NCBI RefSeq assembly: GCF_002368335.1
Contig: NZ_AP018288.1
Coordinates: 1,171,247 to 1,235,246 of the forward strand
DNA: 64,000 nt
DNA from: Nostoc sp. NIES-4103
Lineage (GTDB): Bacteria; Cyanobacteriota; Cyanobacteriia; Cyanobacteriales; Nostocaceae
Direction of reading: 5' to 3'
The notes below the pieces were generated by a model. That model ran no database searches and was not told the origin of the DNA. It saw nothing but the letters and a program-made list of their open reading frames with translations. This document shows positions 16,645 through 25,041 of this stretch, piece after piece. Made by a program: the position numbers and the translations under genes. Every line of letters begins with the position of its first letter. The first letter of the stretch is position 1.

Positions 16645-17733
16645 TTACCATCCTTGCATTTCTACTAATTCCATACACAATTGATTAATTTGCTCCAAAT
16701 CAGGTTTGGCAGGTAAGGTTGATTCTTCGTAAACAATTTCCATTTGGGCAACTAAATCTTCTGCCATTTTCATCACTTGTTCATAAGTATACTCACCCTT
16801 AAGGATTGCTCTTAAATCTTCAACATCACCAGCTATCCTTCTGTCTACAATTATCTCCCCTTTCTGCAATATTTCTAGTCCACTGCGTAGCAATCTAATG
16901 CAGTGCATTCCATGCTTTAGGTCAAAACCGGACTTTCTTTCCATTTCTGCTCTAGCTGGATTTCTATTTTCTTGCCATGACAAATAAGCTTTCCATTCTC
17001 GTAAAGCTATTTGATAGTTTTGACTTTTCTGTAACAGGCGAATAAAATCCTTACGGCTATTAGTTAACTTTTGAGTGTATTCTAAAGTTTCATCAGGTAA
17101 AGTATATTGTTTCAATACACCTTTAAAATCAATATCTGCCGTCAGCAATTTGTATAATTGTTCAGCTGATTCTAAAAACTCAATTCTTCCTCTAATTAAG
17201 ATATAAAGATACTCTAAAAAAGCATTGAGTTCATCTTTAATTAATGGGGCTTCATCTTCTATGCCAAAATCTGACGGTAGTGGTTTCTTTGACGGGGGAT
17301 TTAATAACCACTTGCGATGAGTTTCCATTTTTTTGATTTGAGCAAAAGCATAGCCAGAGTAAGTATGTTTAACCTTCTTACTCAAAAATAGCTTTTTATG
17401 ACTAATTAACTTTTGACCGACTGAAGTTAAAACAGGATAGTTATGCAACCACAGCAATTCTAAAACATTAGGATTTGCACCAGATAATAATTGCAAGATT
17501 TTCTTGAGTTCATATATAACTGTATCTTTGTTGTTATCAATAAAAGGAAATATTCCAGGTTCATCCCAACCGCTATCTTTTTGTTCTGTATGATCAAATC
17601 CCAAGTAGTACTTCTTGGGTGCAATGAACACTCCTCGAAAATCAAAATCTGAATCAGGACGGTTTAACCCGTAACCGTGGCTACCTGCTAAACCAATCAA
17701 AATTGTTCTTTGTTCAACTTCTATTCTTTTCAT
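16645..17733 (-). CDS. Nucleotidyltransferase-domain protein (COG3541-like)
   Basis: A 362-residue protein with the minimal polymerase-beta-type site GLAGSHGYGLNRPDSDFDFRG: G17-S18 and the acidic D27/D29/D31 cluster expected to bind Mg-NTP. The first 120 residues hold this domain; the rest is helical and charged. Such proteins are predicted to transfer nucleotides to proteins, RNA or small molecules; the target is unknown. No HEPN partner is seen next to it, so a MNT/HEPN toxin-antitoxin reading is not supported. Both flanks are repeats. Confidence 0.75.
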   Translation of the reverse strand: MKRIEVEQRTILIGLAGSHGYGLNRPDSDFDFRGVFIAPKKYYLGFDHTEQKDSGWDEPGIFPFIDNNKDTVIYELKKILQLLSGANPNVLELLWLHNYPVLTSVGQKLISHKKLFLSKKVKHTYSGYAFAQIKKMETHRKWLLNPPSKKPLPSDFGIEDEAPLIKDELNAFLEYLYILIRGRIEFLESAEQLYKLLTADIDFKGVLKQYTLPDETLEYTQKLTNSRKDFIRLLQKSQNYQIALREWKAYLSWQENRNPARAEMERKSGFDLKHGMHCIRLLRSGLEILQKGEIIVDRRIAGDVEDLRAILKGEYTYEQVMKMAEDLVAQMEIVYEESTLPAKPDLEQINQLCMELVEMQGW

Positions 17734-17907
17734 TTGGGGATTGGGGATTGGGGATTGGGGATTGGGGATTGGGGATTGGGGATTGGGGATTGGGGATTGG
17801 GAATTGGGGATTGGGAATTGGGAATTGGGGATTGGATTTTACTATTACCCATTACCCATTACCCATTACCCATTACCCATTCCCCATTCCCCATTCCCTA
17901 TTCCCTA
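17734..17907. repeat. STRR (GGGATTG, then TTACCCA units)
   Basis: About fourteen GGGATTG heptamers (17734-17836) are followed by CATTACC/CATTCCC units to 17907. They fill the gap between the nucleotidyltransferase start and the histidine kinase stop. Confidence 0.95.
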
Positions 17908-20589
17908 TTAAGTACGTCCAGCAAGATTGGCTACTACAGCGGCTAATTCGGTGGGATCGACTGGCTTGGGAACATGAAGTTGAAAGCCTGCTAATAAAGC
18001 TTGTGTGCGGTCTTCTGCTCTGGCGTAGGCTGTCAGTGCTACTGCTGGAATTCGTCCTCCTTGCTCTTGGGATAGCGCTCTGAGTTTACGAATTAAAGCG
18101 TAGCCGTCTTCTTCTGGCATACCAATATCGCTCACCAGTACATCGGGGTGAAATTGTTCTAAGGCAACTAGTGCCTCAAAAGCAGATGTAACTGCCATCA
18201 CTTGTGCGCCAAACTGTCCCAGTGCTGTGGTGAGCAACTGACGGGTGTCTGATTCATCATCGACTACAAGCACTCGCAAGCCGTTCAGTGTTGGCAAACT
18301 ATTAACATTTTTACCGTCATTGCTCGGTGAAAGCTGCTGTGGCTTATTGATGTTAAAAGCCAAAGCTTTCATGGGCAGATTAACTATAAACGTTGCCCCC
18401 TGTCCAATGCCTGGACTTTCAGCCAAGACTGTACCACCATGCAATTCTACTAGGTGGCGGACGATCGCTAACCCTAATCCTAATCCGCCATGCGATCGCG
18501 TGGTTGAGCTATCGGCTTGGCGGAAGCGCTCAAACACGTAGGGCAAAAATTCCGGGGCAATTCCCTCTCCTGTGTCGCTGACTCGAATTTGCACGCGGCT
18601 GTCGATTCGCTGTAGTTGTACAGTGACTATGCCGCCTTTGGATGTGAATTTAACGGCGTTGGAGAGTAAGTTCCAGACAATTTGTTGCAGGCGGTTGGCA
18701 TCGCCCATCACTACCCCGACAGTAGGGTCAAATCTGCTGTCGATGCGAATTTCTCTAGCGTCGGCTGCGGGACGCACAGTCTCAATTGCTGCCTCTACAA
18801 TTGGTATCAGTTCTAAGGGTTGGGTATTCAGGCGGAGTGTACCGCGAATAATCCGTGAGACATCTAGAACATCTTCAATTAGTTGCGCTAGAGATCTGCT
18901 ATTGCGATCGATTGTCTCTAGAGCTTTGGTAGTAGTGGCTTGATCAAATGTACGACTTCTCAGCAGCTGCGTCCAGCCTAGCATGGCGTTGAGAGGGGTA
19001 CGAAGTTCATGGGAGAGTGTCGCCAAAAACTCATCTTTCATGCGGTTTGCAGCTTCTGCTGAGGCGCGTGCTGCTTGTTCGCGTTTGAGTAGTTCTTCCC
19101 GTTCTGACTCTGAAACCTTGCGATCGGTAATATCAATCATGAATCCATGCAGTTGCTGTGGTTTACCCTCACTTTGCACCACATTTACAATGTCATACAG
19201 CCACACAACTCTGCCATCTGCTGCTAACATTCTGTATTCAAATTCGTAATTATCTAGTGTCAGCGCAGATTCTTGGCAATATTTAACTGCCCATTCCCGA
19301 TCCTCTGGATGGATGTGTTCCTCCCAGAAATTAGGGGCGTACCACTCTGTTAAGGTATAACCGAGAATTTCCACAGTTTGCGGCCCCACATAGGTAAAAT
19401 TCCCTGTGATAGCATCTACTACCCAAGGAATCACACGTACCTTTTCTGTGAGTTGTCTAAAGCGTTCCTCGCTTTGTTTGATGGCTGCTTCCGCTTCTTT
19501 GTAATCTGTAATATCTTTAATTAAGGCAACAAATCCTTCCACTGTTCCTTGTTGATTGAACTGAGGAACATAATTGACATTCATATAGTGAATTTTGCCA
19601 TCTTTATGTGGTAATTCGTGTTCATAGGTTACTTGCTCTCCTGACAAAACTCTTTCTATATAAGGGCGAATTATTTCATAAACTGACTTGTCTACAATTT
19701 CTTTAATCTGCTTGCCATAACTTTCTGAGGCAGAAACCCCATACCATTCTTCGTATTTTTTATTATTAAAACGGTAGCGTTGCTCGGCATCAACATAGGA
19801 AATAAAAACAGGCACAGCATCGGTAATTAGTCGCAGTTCCTCTTCTCGCTGGCGCAGAGTTTTTTCCATGCGTTGGCGATCGCTCAAGTCAAGGACAAAA
19901 CCGATAACTTGCTCAGGATTATTTTCTAACAAAGCAAAACCTAAGAGGACAAGTACACGAGTGCCATCTTTTTTGATATATTCTTGTTCAAAAGGCTGAC
20001 ACACCCCTGTAGATTTGAGTTTGGCAATAGAGCGATCGCTTACCTCAAGATATTCTAATGGTGTCATATCACGCCATCGCACTCGCCCTGCTAGCAAATC
20101 CTCTTGGGTGTAACCTACCATTTTCAGAAAAGCATTGTTAGCTTCAGCGATCGCGCCATTCATATCAGCTACAATCATTCCAATAATGTCGGACTCTACC
20201 AAACGTCTAAACCGTGCTTCACTAGCTTGTAGCTTTTGTATATTCACTTCTAGACACTGCTTAGCAGTGCGTAACTCAGAATTCAGCCAGCTGATGATGG
20301 TTGCCACCACCACAAAGAAGACTAAGCGCAACTTGCTGTCTAAGCTATGAACAGCAGGCGAAAACACTGGTTCTATAAAAAAGTAGTTAACGGCTAAAGT
20401 AGACAAAAAAGTAGCAGACAGTCCTGCTTCCATACCGCCATACCAGGCGCTAACCGCCACAGCAGCAAAGAAAAGTAGAAAAATTGTTGGTGTGAGTAGT
20501 GACTGTAACAATAATGTTAACAGTAAGGCGCTACCAACAGCCAATACTGTCACAGTGTAGAGCCTGAGTCGGGGGTGTCTTCCTTTCAA
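17908..20589 (-). CDS. Membrane hybrid histidine kinase/response regulator (DUF4118-PAS-PAS-PAS-HisKA-HATPase-REC)
   Basis: An 893-residue sensor. Residues about 10-105 form a KdpD-like four-helix membrane domain (including NYFFIEPVFS). Three PAS domains follow at about 120-245, 250-370 and 375-500, with DITDYKE and DITDRKV at their ends. The HisKA H-box is FLATLSHELRTPLNAMLGW, followed by the N-box LQQIVWNLLSNAVKFTS, G1 VSDTGEGI, F-box and G2 GGLGLGLAIV. A C-terminal receiver (about 775-890) has LVVDDESDTRQ and phosphoacceptor Asp in LVSDIGMPEEDG. The signal is unknown. No partner response regulator is adjacent. Confidence 0.92.
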   Translation of the reverse strand: MKGRHPRLRLYTVTVLAVGSALLLTLLLQSLLTPTIFLLFFAAVAVSAWYGGMEAGLSATFLSTLAVNYFFIEPVFSPAVHSLDSKLRLVFFVVVATIISWLNSELRTAKQCLEVNIQKLQASEARFRRLVESDIIGMIVADMNGAIAEANNAFLKMVGYTQEDLLAGRVRWRDMTPLEYLEVSDRSIAKLKSTGVCQPFEQEYIKKDGTRVLVLLGFALLENNPEQVIGFVLDLSDRQRMEKTLRQREEELRLITDAVPVFISYVDAEQRYRFNNKKYEEWYGVSASESYGKQIKEIVDKSVYEIIRPYIERVLSGEQVTYEHELPHKDGKIHYMNVNYVPQFNQQGTVEGFVALIKDITDYKEAEAAIKQSEERFRQLTEKVRVIPWVVDAITGNFTYVGPQTVEILGYTLTEWYAPNFWEEHIHPEDREWAVKYCQESALTLDNYEFEYRMLAADGRVVWLYDIVNVVQSEGKPQQLHGFMIDITDRKVSESEREELLKREQAARASAEAANRMKDEFLATLSHELRTPLNAMLGWTQLLRSRTFDQATTTKALETIDRNSRSLAQLIEDVLDVSRIIRGTLRLNTQPLELIPIVEAAIETVRPAADAREIRIDSRFDPTVGVVMGDANRLQQIVWNLLSNAVKFTSKGGIVTVQLQRIDSRVQIRVSDTGEGIAPEFLPYVFERFRQADSSTTRSHGGLGLGLAIVRHLVELHGGTVLAESPGIGQGATFIVNLPMKALAFNINKPQQLSPSNDGKNVNSLPTLNGLRVLVVDDESDTRQLLTTALGQFGAQVMAVTSAFEALVALEQFHPDVLVSDIGMPEEDGYALIRKLRALSQEQGGRIPAVALTAYARAEDRTQALLAGFQLHVPKPVDPTELAAVVANLAGRT

Positions 20590-20754
20590 GTGGCTTCTCC
20601 TTTAGTGCAGCTAGCTGAAGGGATTATTCCCAAAATTGGCTAGACAATGCGATCGCCCAACACCTATTTTGCATCTGGAAAATCCACAGAGAACAATTTT
20701 TGGCGATGAATCTATCTAAAGAGGTAAGAGGTAGTACCAAAAGGTAGGAGTTAG

Positions 20755-21034
20755 GTGTCAGTTGTCAGTTGTCATTTGTTAGTTGTCATTTGTCATTTGT
20801 CATTTGTTAGTTGTTATTCATTAATCTCCCCTGCTCCCCCGCTCCCCTGCACCCCTGCACCCCATCTCCCCATTTCCCAGGCTTGCTCTGAGGAATCATG
20901 CACTTTTTGCGTTATTAGTAGTCAAGGGCCTAAGTACTGGGTACTGGGAAAAAATTCCTCCAATTCCCAATCCCCAATCCCCAATCCTCAATCCCCAATC
21001 CCCAATCCCCAATCCCCAATCCCCAATCCCCCAA
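20755..21034. repeat. STRR-filled spacer before the helicase
   Basis: TCAGTTG/TCATTTG units (20755-20815), C-rich CCCCTGC units (20826-20876) and about ten CCCAATC units (20957-21034) reach to within 7 nt of the helicase ATG. They replace any normal ribosome site. The first 165 nt of the 450-nt gap hold no gene. Confidence 0.85.
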
Positions 21035-21040
21035 TTGACA

Positions 21041-22594
21041 ATGCCTCGCACCCCTACATTAACGTTTGATCGTGGTACATTAATTTTGCACCCACCACCA
21101 CGCGGCAAAGCTTGGATGGACTATGCTACATGGGATGATCGAGTTGAAAAATTCCGCATTCCTGCTATTAGATACCGCCCATTGGTAGAAGCACTAAAAG
21201 CAGAAGATGTGCATTTCGTTGATGAGGCAAAGCAATTTTATCCTGTGGATTTGGTTGCCGGTTTAGAAATGGAACCCTATCCCCACCAAAGTGAGGCGTT
21301 AGCGGCTTGGAAGTTGGCGGGAAGGTTAGGGGTGGTGGTGCTACCTACGGCTGCGGGAAAGACTTATCTGGCGCAAATGGCAATGCAGGCGACACCGCGG
21401 ACTACTTTGATTGTGGTGCCAACGCTGGATTTGATGCATCAGTGGTATGCACACTTGGTGGCGGCGTTTCCTGATGCTGAGGTGGGGTTGCTTGGGGGTG
21501 GTTCGCGGGATAAAACTGCTATTCTAGTTGCAACTTACGATAGTGCCGCAATTCATGCCGAAGCGCTAGGTAATCAATATGGGTTAATTATTTTTGACGA
21601 ATGTCATCATTTGCCGACAGATTTTAATCGGGTAATTGCAGAGTATGCGATCGCGCCTTATCGTTTGGGACTTTCGGCAACGCCTGAACGCACAGATGGG
21701 AAACACGCAGACTTAAATATCTTAATTGGGCCGGAAGTATATCGTAAACGTGCTGAAGATTTGGCAGGTAAGGCACTTGCAGAACATGAAATTGTGCAGA
21801 TTAAAGTTAAACTATCACAAATTGAACGCGAAAGATATAACGAATTAATCCAAACGCGCAACGATTTTTTAAGACAATCAAAGATATCTTTGGGCAGTAT
21901 TCAAGGTTGGCAAATGTTCGTGCAAATGAGTGCGCGATCGCAAGCTGGACGCAGGGCTATGTTAGCACACCGCGAAGCGAAAGAAATTGCTTTGGGGACT
22001 GATGGCAAGTTGCGAATTTTAGCTGATTTACTGGCACAACATTATCCAGAACGGGTGTTAATTTTCACTGCTGATAATGCCACCGTTTATAAAATTTCTC
22101 AAGATTTGCTAATTCCGGCAATCACTCATCAAACTCCGGTGAAAGAACGTCATGAAATCTTAACTAAATTTCGGGAAGGTGAATATAATACCTTAGTTGC
22201 TTCCCATGTGTTAAATGAAGGTGTTGATGTGCCTGCTGCTTCTATTGCTATTATTTTATCTGGTACAGGCTCAACTAGAGAATATATTCAACGTTTGGGG
22301 AGAGTTTTACGTAAAGGCAATATTCAGAATAAACAAGCTATTTTATACGAAGTGATAGCAGAAGATACCAGCGAAGAAAATACTTCTGCACGACGGAGAG
22401 GTGAAGAAAGACGAGGAAATTTACAAGTTATTTACGGCAGTGGTAAAGTAACAACGGCTAAAGCTGCCGAACAATTAGAAATAAACTATACAGTCAATAA
22501 TTCGCAAACGAACAACCAGGAAAATGCTACCAACGGAACTACTAAGCCACCGTCTAAACGGCGAAGAAATAATACCAAAAAGACTGAAGATTGA
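21041..22594 (+). CDS. XPB-type superfamily 2 DNA helicase
   Basis: A 517-residue SF2 helicase of the archaeal/bacterial XPB type. Visible motifs: Q-like PYPHQSEALAAW (79-90), Walker A LPTAAGKT (101-108), DECHH (186-190), LSATPERTDG (211-220), then EGVDVPAASIAIILSGTGSTREYIQRLGRVLRKG (motifs V and VI). The C-terminal 60 residues are polar and basic. ATG 21041 is preferred; the frame opens with TTG at 21035. Its 3' end overlaps the DUF790 gene by 71 nt in another frame, the gene pairing known as XPB-Bax1. Likely role: opening DNA for the partner nuclease in repair. Confidence 0.88.
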   Translation: MPRTPTLTFDRGTLILHPPPRGKAWMDYATWDDRVEKFRIPAIRYRPLVEALKAEDVHFVDEAKQFYPVDLVAGLEMEPYPHQSEALAAWKLAGRLGVVVLPTAAGKTYLAQMAMQATPRTTLIVVPTLDLMHQWYAHLVAAFPDAEVGLLGGGSRDKTAILVATYDSAAIHAEALGNQYGLIIFDECHHLPTDFNRVIAEYAIAPYRLGLSATPERTDGKHADLNILIGPEVYRKRAEDLAGKALAEHEIVQIKVKLSQIERERYNELIQTRNDFLRQSKISLGSIQGWQMFVQMSARSQAGRRAMLAHREAKEIALGTDGKLRILADLLAQHYPERVLIFTADNATVYKISQDLLIPAITHQTPVKERHEILTKFREGEYNTLVASHVLNEGVDVPAASIAIILSGTGSTREYIQRLGRVLRKGNIQNKQAILYEVIAEDTSEENTSARRRGEERRGNLQVIYGSGKVTTAKAAEQLEINYTVNNSQTNNQENATNGTTKPPSKRRRNNTKKTED

Positions 22595-23741
22595 CCAGAG
22601 ACATATAGATTTAACTAATGAATTAATTGCCTGCTTTCAAGCAGCACAAGGTAAAACTCAGGGTTTTTTGGAAAATCAGCTTTTAGATTTAGAAGGAGAC
22701 GCAACAGATTATCGAGTCAAGCGGGGTTTGGCTTATGTTATCAAAAGCAACTTCTGCACCTTTGAAGTCGTGAGTCCTCTAGAACCACAAATATTAAGAG
22801 AAAGGGTGTTTTCGTTGGCGGCAAAATCTGCACCTAGCCGGGAATCAACACAACTGACATTGAGCAAAATTGCTGATGAATTAACCCAGGAATTAGAACG
22901 AGAAATTTTCATCCAGCAAGTGCAAGATGGACTCTACGCCGACTTATCTGAAAATAAGATTTTAACCAACTTTGATGTTCCTACACCAGTAGATATCTTA
23001 AATCGATATAACTTATCTCAGGTACAGGGAATATTTTATAAAGCAAGTAAGTTAATATTAAACGCTCATCGCAATGTTCCGGGAGAATATAAGTTATTGT
23101 TCCGCTATTTAAAGTTATTTCAATTAATGGCTTATATTGAAGGAGACGCTGACCACGGGTTTACAATTACCGTTGACGGGCCGACGAGTTTATTTAATGC
23201 TAGTACACGTTATGGTTTGGCGATCGCTAAATTGATTCCCGCCTTACTTCATGTCACCAAATGGAGTTTAGCCGCCACCTTACAAACCCGTGATGTCTAC
23301 ACAGATACGTGGAGAACAGGTAGATTTACCCTCAATTCTGAATGCGGTTTAGTATCCCACTACTCCAAAGGGAAACCCTACGATAGTATGCTAGAAGCAT
23401 CCTTTGCTGATAAATGGGATGCGTTAAAAACCGACTGGGTATTAGAGCGAGAAGTGGATTTAATTCCCATTCCTGGGAGTGTGATGATTCCTGATTTCCG
23501 GTTAGTTCATCCTGATGGACGCGACTTTTTATTAGAAATTGTCGGTTATTGGCGACCAGAATATTTACAAAAGAAGTTTTCCCAAGTGCGGCGTTCTGGT
23601 TGTGATAATTTGATTTTGGCAATTTCTGAAAGATTGAATTTGGAAAAAGCGGGGGTAAAGTTAGATAATGTGCCAGCAAGAATTATTTGGTTTAAAGATA
23701 AGTTATTACCAAAAGCTGTATTAGCAGTGTTAGGAGAATGA
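22524..23741 (+). CDS. DUF790 nuclease (Bax1-like), partner of XPB helicase
   Basis: A 405-residue DUF790 protein. The start MLPTELLSHRLNGEEIIPK fits the conserved family N-terminus, so the 71-nt overlap with the helicase gene is probably real. The C-terminal domain has a PD-(D/E)XK-like arrangement: VMIPDFRLVHPDGRDFLLEIVGYW, with the Asp and the Glu of LEIV as candidate catalytic residues. Archaeal Bax1 is a structure-specific nuclease that binds XPB and cuts bubble or fork DNA. The overlap implies coupled translation and complex formation here too. Confidence 0.85.
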   Translation: MLPTELLSHRLNGEEIIPKRLKIDQRHIDLTNELIACFQAAQGKTQGFLENQLLDLEGDATDYRVKRGLAYVIKSNFCTFEVVSPLEPQILRERVFSLAAKSAPSRESTQLTLSKIADELTQELEREIFIQQVQDGLYADLSENKILTNFDVPTPVDILNRYNLSQVQGIFYKASKLILNAHRNVPGEYKLLFRYLKLFQLMAYIEGDADHGFTITVDGPTSLFNASTRYGLAIAKLIPALLHVTKWSLAATLQTRDVYTDTWRTGRFTLNSECGLVSHYSKGKPYDSMLEASFADKWDALKTDWVLEREVDLIPIPGSVMIPDFRLVHPDGRDFLLEIVGYWRPEYLQKKFSQVRRSGCDNLILAISERLNLEKAGVKLDNVPARIIWFKDKLLPKAVLAVLGE

Positions 23742-23742
23742 C

Positions 23743-23979
23743 ATGAAAAGTATAGAAACAATTGCCACTGTGACAAAAGATGGTAAGATGACAGCGCAAT
23801 TACCACCGGATATTTCAGAGGGTGAACATCAGGTGGTGATAGTAATTGATGAGAAGCCTTTGGTTGAGAAAGCAAAGAGCAAAGAAAAACGTCCTCCTCT
23901 GAAATTTTCTGCTTATCCTGTAGGATTAGTCTCGGAAAGCTTAACTTTCCGTAAAGAAAACCTTTATGCAAACGACTAA
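23743..23979 (+). CDS. Orphan antitoxin-like protein (VapB-type position)
   Basis: A 78-residue protein: MKSIETIATVTKDGKMTAQLPPDISEG, then VVIVIDEKP and a basic-hydrophobic tail with FSAYPVGLVSESLTFRKENLY. The beta-rich N-terminus and peptide-like tail are typical of small cyanobacterial antitoxins. It starts 1 nt after the DUF790 stop. Its last 14 nt overlap an ATG that opens a PIN-domain reading frame, the classical antitoxin-toxin overlap, but that toxin is truncated (next entry). Confidence 0.7.
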   Translation: MKSIETIATVTKDGKMTAQLPPDISEGEHQVVIVIDEKPLVEKAKSKEKRPPLKFSAYPVGLVSESLTFRKENLYAND

Positions 23980-24091
23980 TAATTCTATTTTCATCGACAC
24001 CAATATTTTGGTTTATGCAAATTTAGCCTTGTCGCCGTTGTTTTGCTTTTTGTCATACAGACTGGCTTTAGCCAAAAATATCAAGGCGTAA
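23966..24091 (+). pseudogene. VapC (PIN-domain) toxin, 5' remnant
   Basis: The frame reads M-QTTNNSIFIDTNILVYANLA, the classical PIN-domain opening with the first catalytic Asp in IDTNILVY. After about 21 residues it changes into unrelated sequence and stops at TAA 24089-24091 (41 residues; a full PIN toxin is about 130-140). The ribonuclease is therefore lost, apparently by deletion or recombination at about 24030. Confidence 0.75.
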
Positions 24092-24104
24092 GCTTTTACA
24101 TTCT

Positions 24105-24232
24105 AGGTGAAACACCCAAACGTGAAAAGGGAAGTTGTTACAGCCTACGCGAAACACGGAAACGTGAAGGCGGAAGTTATTACAGGGAAGGCGGAAGTTG
24201 TTACAGCCTGCGCGAAACTTAAACCGCTTCTA
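24105..24232 (+). repeat. Imperfect tandem repeat, unit about 40 nt
   Basis: Three degenerate copies of a unit containing GCGAAACACGGAAACGTGAA and GGCGGAAGTTGTTACAGCCT. It keeps a 79-codon frame open, but composition and context suggest this is not a gene. Confidence 0.7.
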
Positions 24233-24315
24233 GAATTTGGAATTGGTAGAAGAACAACGCTAAAGTTTCGTGTTATGAAAGCGATCGCACCCGCCAAAAG
24301 CATTAAACTACATCA

Positions 24316-24404
24316 GGACTTACGCAAAAATCACGAAAAAGCTTAATTTATCGAACCGCCAAGGCGCCAAGAACGCCAAGAATTTGTAGAGTGTGCGTAA
24401 GTCC
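24316..24404. repeat. MITE-like element with GGACTTACGCA termini
   Basis: Perfect 11-bp terminal inverted repeats GGACTTACGCA (24316-24326) and TGCGTAAGTCC (24394-24404) enclose 67 bp that include CGCCAAGGCGCCAAGAACGCC. Related ends occur at 27709, 28648, 50143, 53438 and 55959. Confidence 0.75.
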
Positions 24405-24531
24405 CATACATGATGTGTAGCTGAATTCGGCGGGATGTGAGGCTGATTGCTAGATATGTGTGATATCTTTCTGGAATGGACACAGCTATATTTGTATTTT
24501 GCAGTGCGGTGTCGTATTTCATAACTTAATT

Positions 24532-24966
24532 ATGGAACCTGTAACATTAACAGCAGTTGCAACAGCGATCGCTACTATAGTTTTAACTAAGGCTTTAGAA
24601 AAAACAGGTGAAAAGCTTGGGGAAGCTGCGTTAGCTGAAAGCGGTAAATTAATCGCGCAGCTACGTAGTAAAAATAAAGTGCCTTTGTTAGCTGAGGCGA
24701 CACCAGAAAATACACAGCAGCCTTTAGATTATGGCAAAGCAGTACTAGAATTGAAAGCTGTAGCAGATGCAGATCCGGAAATTGCTCAATCTGTGAGGGA
24801 TGTGGAAGCCGCAGCAAACGCCGATCCTCAAGTAGCGCCAAAAGTCCAAGGTTTAGCAAATGATATCAATTCGCAACCAGCTGGTGTGATCAATTCTACA
24901 AAGTTGGCTGAGTCTATTAAAAGCGTCTTTCAGGGAAATACTTTCATCGGTACTCAGCATTTCTGA
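24532..24966 (+). CDS. N-terminal domain of a STAND protein, split off by an in-frame TGA
   Basis: A 144-residue helical protein (MEPVTLTAVATAIATIVLTKALEKTGEKLGE; then alternating Ala/Asp-rich ELKAVADADPEIAQSVRDVE). The hydrophobic first helix and amphipathic repeats are typical of the small domain preceding NB-ARC in cyanobacterial STAND proteins. ATG 24532 is preferred; the frame opens 24 codons earlier. The TGA at 24964-24966 is in the same frame as the NB-ARC gene, and the 25 codons between are open. This and 25042-27588 were probably one gene. Confidence 0.7.
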   Translation: MEPVTLTAVATAIATIVLTKALEKTGEKLGEAALAESGKLIAQLRSKNKVPLLAEATPENTQQPLDYGKAVLELKAVADADPEIAQSVRDVEAAANADPQVAPKVQGLANDINSQPAGVINSTKLAESIKSVFQGNTFIGTQHF

Positions 24967-25041
24967 CTGCATTCGCCTGAAGGGGAACGGGTAAAGTTAA
25001 ATCCCTCTACTGAAATACCGCAAAATCTCCCCTTAACTGGG

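Noticed and set aside
16645..17733. MNT/HEPN toxin-antitoxin interpretation
   Set aside because: The protein is far longer than MNT antitoxins and no HEPN gene is adjacent.
24107..24346. 79-codon open frame after the VapC remnant
   Set aside because: It consists of imperfect 40-nt repeats and then the MITE; no ribosome site and no family resemblance.
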